5,088 bases of DNA. It comes from Deltaproteobacteria bacterium. GTDB taxonomy: Bacteria > Desulfobacterota > Desulfuromonadia > Geobacterales > Geobacteraceae. The DNA lies in assembly GCA_021810985.1 (NCBI GenBank), contig JAJZQA010000207.1, positions 1-5,088 of the forward strand, read 5' to 3'. Positions 1-5,088 of the stretch are shown piece after piece. The stretch's first letter is position 1. Each line of letters opens with the position of its first letter. The translations under genes and the position numbers were made by a program. The notes under the pieces were generated by a model. That model did not search any database and was not told the origin of the DNA. It saw nothing but the letters and a program-made list of their open reading frames with translations.

Positions 1-428
1 CGCAGGTGGTTTATCAGGGCTCGCAGTCCGAGCAGATAACTGTCGGTGCCAAAACCTGAAATCTGTCCGACAGCAACCGGAGCAATATAACTGTGGCGGC
101 GAAATTCCTCGCGCTTGTGAATATTGGAAAGATGTACCTCTACCGTTGGCAGAGCAACCGCGGAAAGGGCATCACGAATTGCCACACTGGTGTGGGTATA
201 GGCGGCAGGGTTGATGAGTATCCCTTGAAATAGTCCTCGGGCGGACTGTATCGAATCGACAAGCGTGCCTTCGGAATTGGACTGAATCACGGAAATGTCG
301 CATCCCAGCTGAGCAGCCAATTGTGTAAGAGATGCAGTAATGTCATCCAAGGTAAGAGTCCCGTAAACGTCCGGTTCGCGAGTTCCGAGAAGGTTCAGAT
401 TCGGACCGTGTATCACTAAAATCTTCAT
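1..428 (-). CDS. aroQ: Type II 3-dehydroquinate dehydratase, C-terminus cut by window edge
   Basis: This cytoplasmic enzyme dehydrates 3-dehydroquinate to 3-dehydroshikimate, step 3 of the shikimate pathway, by the type II (trans-elimination) mechanism. I translated 142 residues, beginning MKILVIHGPNLNLLGTREP. Family motifs are clear: GPNLNLLGTRE at 8-18 with the catalytic-loop Arg17, catalytic Tyr22 in DVYG, the substrate-binding INPAAYTHTS segment at 72-81 with Asn73, and EVHLSN at 97-102 with catalytic His99. Type II enzymes are about 145-150 residues long and form dodecamers, so only a few C-terminal residues are likely missing. The start is an ATG at 426-428, with a modest GGGG Shine-Dalgarno 5 nt upstream. 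It lies 104 bp downstream of the roadblock gene, so it may be read through from the aroC operon or have its own weak promoter. Identification is firm. What is not visible is the stop codon and the next gene. Confidence 0.96.
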   Translation of the reverse strand, partial: MKILVIHGPNLNLLGTREPDVYGTLTLDDITASLTQLAAQLGCDISVIQSNSEGTLVDSIQSARGLFQGILINPAAYTHTSVAIRDALSAVALPTVEVHLSNIHKREEFRRHSYIAPVAVGQISGFGTDSYLLGLRALINHL

Positions 429-469
429 AAAAACCCCGAGGTCCTGTCAAGGATAGCTGGAATTGATGC

Positions 470-496
470 AGTATAAGGTTCCCGGCAGACGTCCAA
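470..496 (-). promoter_or_regulatory. Weak candidate promoter in the gap before aroQ
   Basis: The 104-bp gap 429-532 is the only sizeable break in the gene run downstream of aroC. On the minus strand it holds a good -10-like hexamer TATACT (470-475), but the best -35-like partner, TTGGAC (491-496), matches the consensus poorly and the 15-bp spacer is short. No convincing hairpin terminator follows the roadblock stop codon, so read-through from upstream is at least as likely. This is a suggestion only. Confidence 0.2.
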
Positions 497-532
497 TCCG
501 CAACTGGTTAATGAGTCAATAACAGTACTCTC

Positions 533-895
533 CTACTGGAGTATTTCCAATATGCGGGAAGACTGCTGGCGAAGGACATACCTCCCTTTACCGTAATTCC
601 CATCGAGAAGCAGGGCAAGTATTACAAACAGATCGTCATCGAGAACACGGATGATGACCCGGGAAACATCGGTATTGATCGATATCTCTTCCATGATTCC
701 AGACCCTAGGACATCAACTGCCTTTCTGACTTCCTTAAGAACAGTAGCATATTCTACGGATAACACCTGCAAATCAATCGGGGAACCGTGCGGGATATAT
801 TCATCGAGCGGGATTCCATCATAGCCCATCACAACGGCGCCAAGCGCCCCGTCAACACTCTCGACAATCTCCTGCAAAACCGTTTTCATCGACAT
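533..895 (-). CDS. Roadblock/LC7 domain protein, MglB-like
   Basis: This is a small 120-residue protein that is essentially one roadblock/LC7 domain. Visible features are an N-terminal helix, the VDGALGAVVMGYDGIPLDEY strand-turn-strand at 14-33 typical of the family, a central helix around 42-62, strands around 70-95, and a C-terminal helix starting near GKGRYVLRQ. Roadblock proteins dimerise, and bacterial MglB acts on the small GTPase MglA in cell polarity and motility. No GTPase gene is in the window, so the partner and role here are unknown. The first ATG (893-895) is preferred because an AGGAGG Shine-Dalgarno at 904-909 sits 8 nt upstream. A second ATG at 887-889 (Met3) would give an ATGA overlap but is 14 nt from that site. 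With the first start, the gene overlaps the end of the TPR gene by 10 bp, which implies translational coupling. I am confident of the fold but not of the function. Confidence 0.85.
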   Translation of the reverse strand: MSMKTVLQEIVESVDGALGAVVMGYDGIPLDEYIPHGSPIDLQVLSVEYATVLKEVRKAVDVLGSGIMEEISINTDVSRVIIRVLDDDLFVILALLLDGNYGKGRYVLRQQSSRILEILQ

Positions 896-1893
896 TCTTT
901 TCGCCTCCTGATAGCATCAAGCCATTGCCCCAACACATCCAGGGTCTTTTCATCCGCCCCCTGACCTGTGGGACAAAATTGCCCTGGGCCATTTTCTGTG
1001 AGTTCCGCGGCAGGGGTTCCCTGAGGCAAACCTGTTTCTTCAATTTCCGATGCTGCGCAGTTTGATTCAGGCAATGAGAGATTTGATTCTCCTGCCAGAC
1101 GAATCGATAAAGCAGCAGTTCTTTCCTTCAGCAGACGGCTTTCAGGGTCTTTTTTCAACAGATCCTGATAAACTCCCAGTGCCTTCTCTAGAAAGCCCTG
1201 CACTTCATATAGTTCCGCAAGGGTTACGGTCGGCAAAGGGAATATCGCGGTTTCAGTTTCTGGCGTTTCATCAAACGAAAAAGAGTCCTCGGCGGACCAA
1301 GACTGGTCGAGGGCAACTTCCGGATCGATAGATTCAGGCAAACACTCAGGCGATGTTGAAACAGGCAATGACACTTCTTCCGGTGGGCAAGAACTTTCAG
1401 CAGTTTCTTCGCTGCTGTTTTCAAACAAATCAGAAGATGAGGCAGAAAGGGGCTCACTCTCCTCGGACCTGTGCATCGAACGTTGCAACACCTCTAACGC
1501 AATGGAGCTTTCCGTATCTTCGGGATTAAAGGTAACCAGAAGCTGCAGAGCACGTTCGGCGGCAGTCAGATTACCTTCCTCCTGATATATCTGGCTGAGT
1601 ATTCTTTGCGCAAGCAAGTTCTCCGGTGTTGCCAGGACAACTTTCTCCAGTGCGGCTTTTGCCTCATCACGACTGCCCTTTTCGTACAGGGCACGGCCTA
1701 ACGCCATAAAACCGCCGATATACAGCGGATGTGCTTCTATACCCTTATTCGCCACAGCTACGGCATCATCCAGCAGACCTAATTTACGATAGAGTTCAGA
1801 GAGCGGGGCGAAACAATAGGAGTTCGGGTCCTTTGTCAGGTTATCCTCGTATTTCTTTATATCCGCCCAGAAAGAGGTTGATTCCTTTTCCAT
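886..1893 (-). CDS. Tetratricopeptide-repeat protein with long acidic linker
   Basis: This 335-residue protein has no signal peptide or membrane segment, so it is probably cytoplasmic and a protein-binding scaffold. Residues about 10-23 form a lead-in helix. Three consecutive 34-residue TPR units follow, at about 24-57, 58-91 and 92-125, each ending in a Pro near the repeat boundary (HPL, TPE, NPE). Residues about 140-220 are rich in Ser, Glu and Pro and look disordered. A fourth isolated TPR-like unit (TLAELYEVQGFLEKALGVYQ, 224-243, ending DPES) follows, then a second low-complexity stretch (about 267-312) and a short amphipathic C-terminal helix (TLDVLGQWLDAIRRRK). The ATG lies 2 nt after the aroB stop codon. 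A GAGG Shine-Dalgarno 7 nt upstream sits inside the aroB 3' end. It shares a 10-bp overlap with the roadblock gene, so the two products may act together. No enzyme function is visible. Confidence 0.87.
   Translation of the reverse strand: MEKESTSFWADIKKYEDNLTKDPNSYCFAPLSELYRKLGLLDDAVAVANKGIEAHPLYIGGFMALGRALYEKGSRDEAKAALEKVVLATPENLLAQRILSQIYQEEGNLTAAERALQLLVTFNPEDTESSIALEVLQRSMHRSEESEPLSASSSDLFENSSEETAESSCPPEEVSLPVSTSPECLPESIDPEVALDQSWSAEDSFSFDETPETETAIFPLPTVTLAELYEVQGFLEKALGVYQDLLKKDPESRLLKERTAALSIRLAGESNLSLPESNCAASEIEETGLPQGTPAAELTENGPGQFCPTGQGADEKTLDVLGQWLDAIRRRKECR
904..909 (-). promoter_or_regulatory. Shine-Dalgarno of the roadblock gene, inside the TPR gene
   Basis: On the minus strand a full AGGAGG is formed by two adjacent Arg codons of the TPR protein's RRRK tail. 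It is 8 nt from the ATG at 893-895 and 14 nt from the internal ATG at 887-889, so it decides in favour of the first start. It is the strongest Shine-Dalgarno site I see in the window. Confidence 0.75.
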
Positions 1894-1895
1894 CG

Positions 1896-2978
1896 CTACA
1901 CCTCACCTCGAACAACCTGAAGCAGGAAGTCCCAGTCAGATACGTTTTCAATAACAGAATCACCAATCCCTTTATTGAAAACGAAGTTAATACCTTGAGA
2001 GCGCATCTTTTTATCTTTCAGTAAAGCCTGATAATACTGGTCAACGGGAAAAGGTACAAGGTCAACAGGTAGGCCAAGGGATTTCAACAGGTTGATAATA
2101 AGCGCGGTATCGTGACGATCAGCATAGCCCTTCAATTCAGAAAGCTTTGCCGCTTGTACCATACCGATAGCTACGGCCTCGCCGTGCAGAAAAGAAGTAT
2201 AGTTGGTAAGACGTTCAATGGCATGGGCATACGTATGTCCGAAATTGAGGACAGCACGATACCCGCCCTCTTTTTCATCACGCTCGACAACTGACGCCTT
2301 GCGTGAGCACGAAATCCTGATGACTTCCTTAAGGCAAGTCAGGTCACGTTTGCGAAGATTTTCGACATTATTCTCAAGAAAAACAAAAAAGTCCCGATCA
2401 CAAACGATCCCATATTTCAGGACTTCCGCCAGTCCACTGAGATATTCCCGGTCCGGCAGTGTCGTCAGGGTCTCGGTATCGATCAGGACCATACTCGGTT
2501 GATAAAAGGAACCGATGAGGTTTTTTCCCAAAGCATGATTGATGCCGGTTTTGCCCCCTACGCTGCTATCCACCTGCGCCAATAGAGTTGTCGGCACCTG
2601 AACAAAAGGAATTCCCCGCAGAAAAGTCGCCGCAGCAAAGCCGGTGATATCTCCGACTACCCCACCACCCAGCGCAACCAGGAAGGAATCACGTCCGAGG
2701 CCAGCATCGAGCAAAGCGTCATAAATACGATTCAGTGTTACGGAATTCTTGTGGGCTTCCCCATCCGGGATTTCGATCAGGTGGGTAATATATCCAGCAT
2801 TGCCTAAAGATGCTTGTACTGCCTGTGAGTAAAACTTACCGATAGTGGAGTTCGTAACAATAGCTGCCGTGGACCCGAGTGCCAGTTCAGAACACAACTC
2901 GCCCAATGAAGAAAGGGTACCGCTGCCGATCTGAATGGTGTAACTTCTCTCCCCAAGGCTCACCAGAAGTTTTTGCAA
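1896..2978 (-). CDS. aroB: 3-dehydroquinate synthase
   Basis: This NAD- and divalent-metal-dependent cytoplasmic enzyme converts DAHP to 3-dehydroquinate, step 2 of the shikimate pathway. The 360-residue length is normal. The N-terminal nucleotide-binding domain shows the DGEAHK motif at 72-77 and the NAD-binding GGGVVGD at 104-110. Next come PTTLLAQVDSSVGGKTGIN (129-147) and KNLIGSFYQP (152-161), which form much of the active site. The metal ligands are all present: Glu185 in GLAEVLKYG, His248 in LNFGHTYAHA and His265 in LHGEAVAIGM. The start codon is TTG (2976-2978), not ATG. It is supported by an AGAGGGG Shine-Dalgarno 7 nt upstream, by the family-like N-terminus QKLLVSLGERSY, and by the lack of a nearby in-frame ATG. 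It begins 2 nt after aroK ends, and the TPR gene starts 2 nt after its stop, so it is central to the coupled operon. Confidence 0.98.
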   Translation of the reverse strand: MQKLLVSLGERSYTIQIGSGTLSSLGELCSELALGSTAAIVTNSTIGKFYSQAVQASLGNAGYITHLIEIPDGEAHKNSVTLNRIYDALLDAGLGRDSFLVALGGGVVGDITGFAAATFLRGIPFVQVPTTLLAQVDSSVGGKTGINHALGKNLIGSFYQPSMVLIDTETLTTLPDREYLSGLAEVLKYGIVCDRDFFVFLENNVENLRKRDLTCLKEVIRISCSRKASVVERDEKEGGYRAVLNFGHTYAHAIERLTNYTSFLHGEAVAIGMVQAAKLSELKGYADRHDTALIINLLKSLGLPVDLVPFPVDQYYQALLKDKKMRSQGINFVFNKGIGDSVIENVSDWDFLLQVVRGEV

Positions 2979-2980
2979 AG

Positions 2981-3493
2981 TTATGCCCCTCTTTCTAAAA
3001 AATCCAGAATATCACGGGCAACATCTTCCACATTTTTCCCATCAGTGTCAATTCTAATGTCTGCATCAGCATAATACGCTTCCCGGTCCATTAGCAGTTT
3101 TTGAATACTTGCAAGGCTTTTCGAACCTCGAAGCAAAGGCCGTGCTTCATCCGAGTGCAGTCGCTGTAAGATTATCTCCGGTGATGCCGTGAGATTTACG
3201 ACAACGCCCGAATTGTGCATGAGGTCACGATTTTCCGGACGAATCACCGCACCACCACCCGTTGAAACAATTTGGGAAGATCTCCGCAAAACGGCTCTCA
3301 ACACAGAAGACTCCACCTCCCGGAAATAGCTTTCACCCCGATCGGCGAAAATAGTGTTGATGGATTGACCCTCCTTCTCAACAATGAGTGAATCAAGGTC
3401 ACGGAAAGAGTATTTCAAGTGAGCTGCGAGCAATCTTCCAACAGTGCTTTTACCTGTGCCCATGAAACCGGTTAAAATAACATTTTGCGTCAT
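2981..3493 (-). CDS. aroK: Shikimate kinase
   Basis: This P-loop kinase of the NMP-kinase fold uses ATP to phosphorylate shikimate at the 3-hydroxyl, step 5 of the pathway. The 170-residue length is standard. The Walker A motif GFMGTGKST is at 9-17. The shikimate-binding residues Asp34 (in DLDS), Arg58 (in SYFREVE), the GGG turn at 79-81 and Arg137 (in DREAYY) are all present, as is lid Arg118 (in ARPLLRG). The ATG at 3491-3493 overlaps the aroC TGA as ATGA, a 4-bp overlap typical of translational coupling. An AAGGA Shine-Dalgarno lies only 3 nt from the start, which is tight and suggests dependence on re-initiation after aroC. I use the symbol aroK; aroL-type naming would be equally acceptable because the two cannot be told apart by sequence here. 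Confidence 0.98.
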   Translation of the reverse strand: MTQNVILTGFMGTGKSTVGRLLAAHLKYSFRDLDSLIVEKEGQSINTIFADRGESYFREVESSVLRAVLRRSSQIVSTGGGAVIRPENRDLMHNSGVVVNLTASPEIILQRLHSDEARPLLRGSKSLASIQKLLMDREAYYADADIRIDTDGKNVEDVARDILDFLERGA

Positions 3494-4671
3494 ATTTCCT
3501 TCAAATATTCAAGATACGCTTCGTAATTTCGGTGTATTTCCGCGATCGAATCACCGCCGAATTTCTCCAGGAAAGCATTGACAATCTCAATGGCGACAAC
3601 TGACTCTGCAACTACCGTGGCTGCAGGAACAGCGCAGACATCCGATCTTTCTACCGTTGCCTCAACCGATTCCCGTGAGGCAATATCCACCGACATGAGG
3701 GGCTTATACAAGGTGGGAATTGGCTTCATGGCGGCACGGATGACGATATCCTCGCCATTGGTGATGCCGCCCTCGATTCCACCGGCATTATTGGTTTTTC
3801 GATAGTAACCCAGTCTTTCACCTTGGGTCAGACGCACTGAATCATAATAAATTTCGTCATGCACCTGGGAACCCGGCCGCCGGGCGGCTTCAAACCCCAT
3901 GCCGATTTCAACTCCTTTGAACGCCTGAATACTCATGACAGCCATGGCCAACCGTGCATCGATTTTCCGGTCCCACTGGACATGTGAACCAAGTCCCACC
4001 GGTGCATTGGTAACCGTTACTTCAACAATCCCGCCAACCGAGTCGCCACCTTCCCGTGCATTATCCACCAAGGCCTTCATGCGATTCTCCGCAGAGGCGT
4101 CAAAGGTATAAAACTCGGAGGTTGCAATCAATTCTTGAAGCGCCGCAAGAGAAACATCAGGCCGGACGGCAACGATTCCGCCCAACTCTGACACATACCC
4201 ATACACGGCAATACCGAATTCAGCGAGAAAACTCTTGGCAAGCGCGCCAACTGCTACCCTAATCGCCGTCTCCCTCGCACTGGAACGCTCAAGGATATTT
4301 CGCACATCCTTCTGATTGTATTTCATCACACCGGCAAGGTCGGCGTGTCCCGGACGAGATCGTGTCACGCGAATGCTGTCGTCGCGGGATTCTTCCCGGG
4401 CAGACATCTTCTCATTCCAGTTTTCCCAGTCGCGGTTTTTGATGGCTAGGGTAACCGGGGAACCGATCGTTGTGCCCCAGCGCACTCCCGAGAGGATTTC
4501 CACAGCGTCCTTTTCAATCTGCATCCTGCCACCACGACCGTAGCCGCCCTGGCGACGAATCAAATCTTTATTTATTATTTCGGCTGAAATTTTCAGACCG
4601 GCAGGCAGTCCCTCGACAATGGCGCTCAGTTGAGGGCCATGGGACTCGCCAGCTGTCAAATAGCGTAACAT
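3490..4671 (-). CDS. aroC: Chorismate synthase
   Basis: This enzyme makes chorismate from 5-enolpyruvylshikimate-3-phosphate, the seventh and last step of the pathway, and needs reduced FMN as cofactor. At 393 residues it is within the family range. All three family signatures are visible: GESHG at 8-12 (His11), the RQGGYGRGGRM loop at 40-50, RPGHADLAG at 106-114 (His109) followed by ERSSARETA at 128-136, and RSDVCAVPAA starting near residue 342 with the conserved Asp. The ATG at 4669-4671 has a GGAG Shine-Dalgarno 5 nt upstream, and the N-terminus MLRYLTAGESHG is the usual one, so the start is secure. It is the first gene of the minus-strand aro run, 205 bp from the preceding gene and separated from it by a hairpin. 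Whether flavin reduction is intrinsic or supplied by another protein cannot be told from the sequence. Confidence 0.98.
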   Translation of the reverse strand: MLRYLTAGESHGPQLSAIVEGLPAGLKISAEIINKDLIRRQGGYGRGGRMQIEKDAVEILSGVRWGTTIGSPVTLAIKNRDWENWNEKMSAREESRDDSIRVTRSRPGHADLAGVMKYNQKDVRNILERSSARETAIRVAVGALAKSFLAEFGIAVYGYVSELGGIVAVRPDVSLAALQELIATSEFYTFDASAENRMKALVDNAREGGDSVGGIVEVTVTNAPVGLGSHVQWDRKIDARLAMAVMSIQAFKGVEIGMGFEAARRPGSQVHDEIYYDSVRLTQGERLGYYRKTNNAGGIEGGITNGEDIVIRAAMKPIPTLYKPLMSVDIASRESVEATVERSDVCAVPAATVVAESVVAIEIVNAFLEKFGGDSIAEIHRNYEAYLEYLKEI

Positions 4672-4719
4672 AACAACTCCAAATTCTAAGATAAGTTAAT
4701 TCGCGTCCGACACTGACGT

Positions 4720-4749
4720 ACTATTGCACACATGTTGTAGAGATTTCAA
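4720..4749 (-). promoter_or_regulatory. Candidate sigma-70 promoter for the aroC operon
   Basis: On the minus strand TTGAAA (4744-4749, five of six consensus -35 positions) is followed by an 18-bp spacer and AATAGT (4720-4725, four of six -10 positions). A TGC immediately before the -10 gives an extended -10 motif. Transcription would start near 4712, leaving an untranslated leader of about 40 nt that includes the GGAG site at 4677-4680. That is too short for a classical attenuator with a leader peptide. The site lies downstream of the hairpin terminator, as expected for an operon's own promoter. It was picked by eye, with no experimental support. Confidence 0.5.
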
Positions 4750-4792
4750 GAAGGGAGGTTACAGCGGGTACTAATTCGGACGATTTAAAGGA

Positions 4793-4838
4793 AGTTGAAT
4801 GCAAATGCCAGGGTATTCCCTGGCATTTGCATTCAACT
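4793..4838 (-). terminator. Perfect 21-bp hairpin, probable terminator of the Ig-like gene
   Basis: Arms at 4793-4813 and 4818-4838 are perfectly complementary over 21 bp, with a 4-nt loop (TATT on the plus strand) closed by three G-C pairs. The stem begins 38 nt after the stop codon of the upstream minus-strand gene, the right place for a terminator. The sequence just after it on the minus strand is TCCTTTAAAT, so the U-tract is poor and the structure may instead stabilise the 3' end of the mRNA. A copy of a dispersed palindromic repeat is another possibility. Confidence 0.7.
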
Positions 4839-4876
4839 ATACGATTTAGGCCTCTACTAGCGTTTTAATTGTCACA

Positions 4877-5088
4877 TTAAGGAATTGCCTGCAGAATAGC
4901 CTGTGCCTGTACAACTGTTCCAATATTGTCGGTGACAATTATGGTAACGGTACCAGCAGCAGCACTGGCCCTGGTAAGAGAAACGGAACTGGCAGTTGGA
5001 ATAACTGTCACCAAGCCTGCAACCGACTGATTAACCTGGATACTATAGGGTGACGATCCACCGGAAATACTGAATACTTTCGACGTTC
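4877..5088 (-). CDS. C-terminal end of an Ig-like/adhesin-type protein, 5' part outside window
   Basis: An open minus-strand frame enters from the right edge and ends at a TAA (4877-4879), giving 69 residues. It is rich in Ser, Thr, Val, Ala and Gly, contains no Cys and has few charged residues. It reads like one beta-sandwich repeat: a Gly-Ser turn (SISGGSSPYSIQV), alternating Val/Thr strands, and a closing strand AGTVTIIVTDNIGTVVQA. This pattern is typical of bacterial Ig-like (BIG-type) or cadherin-like domains at the ends of exported surface proteins and lipoproteins. No membrane anchor or sorting motif follows; the protein ends AILQAIP. The other two minus-strand frames contain stops, which supports this reading. 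It is the gene before aroC, separated by a hairpin, so it is probably a different transcription unit. The specific function cannot be named from this fragment. Confidence 0.7.
   Translation of the reverse strand, partial: TSKVFSISGGSSPYSIQVNQSVAGLVTVIPTASSVSLTRASAAAGTVTIIVTDNIGTVVQAQAILQAIP

Noticed and set aside
420..453. Perfect TTGACA on the minus strand just before aroQ, considered as a -35 box
   Set aside because: It sits so close to the ATG that any -10 would fall over the start codon, and the best -10-like match (TATGAA, 15-bp spacer) is poor. A transcript from it would lack the aroQ ribosome-binding site.
852..1457. Minus-strand frames of 63 and 77 codons overlapping the TPR gene
   Set aside because: These are out-of-frame readings of the low-complexity linker and C-terminal part of the TPR gene, with no independent support.
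1050..2502. Several plus-strand open frames of 60-99 codons opposite the TPR and aroB genes
   Set aside because: They lie entirely antisense to genes with clear domain signatures, have unnatural compositions (Arg/Ser/Pro-rich) and show no recognisable family motif.
3578..4673. Plus-strand open frames of 67-75 codons opposite aroC
   Set aside because: They are shadows of the conserved aroC reading frame, with no protein-like features.
4672..4720. Riboswitch, attenuator or leader peptide upstream of aroC
   Set aside because: The inferred leader is only about 40 nt, with no aromatic-codon-rich small frame and no alternative hairpins. The large hairpin lies upstream of the promoter candidate.
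1..5088. CRISPR arrays, insertion sequences, tRNA or rRNA genes
   Set aside because: I saw no regularly spaced repeats, transposase motifs, terminal inverted repeats with target duplications, or cloverleaf or rRNA-like sequence on either strand.

Overview
The window carries a minus-strand run of aromatic-amino-acid (shikimate pathway) genes. In transcription order (right to left) it holds the 3' end of an Ig-like, probably surface-exposed protein gene, a strong hairpin terminator, a promoter region, then aroC, aroK, aroB, a tetratricopeptide-repeat (TPR) gene, a roadblock/LC7 (MglB-like) gene, a 104-bp gap, and aroQ cut by the left edge. All convincing coding sequence is on the minus strand. 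I read the plus-strand open frames as shadows.

The gene content (aroC-aroK-aroB followed by a TPR protein, a roadblock protein and a type II dehydroquinase) and the moderate base composition suggest a deltaproteobacterium of the Desulfuromonadales/Geobacterales type (Geobacter, Desulfuromonas or Pelobacter relatives). This rests on remembered gene order and protein style, not on a search. In Geobacter I recall type IV pilus genes ending in pilQ just upstream of aroC. Here that position holds an Ig-like protein gene instead.

Region by region: 4877-5088 is the end of the Ig-like gene. 4793-4838 is a perfect 21-bp inverted repeat with a 4-nt loop. 4720-4749 holds the best promoter candidate for aroC. 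From 4671 down to 533 five genes are packed with 4-bp or 10-bp overlaps or 2-nt gaps, so they are almost certainly one translationally coupled operon. 429-532 is non-coding. 1-428 is aroQ.

Together AroB (step 2), AroQ (step 3), AroK (step 5) and AroC (step 7) supply four of the seven steps to chorismate. DAHP synthase, shikimate dehydrogenase and EPSP synthase are not in the window. The active-site residues expected for all four enzymes are present. The unusual part is the TPR/roadblock pair, which has no known place in the pathway and resembles polarity or GTPase-regulating proteins. It is the main item worth following up.
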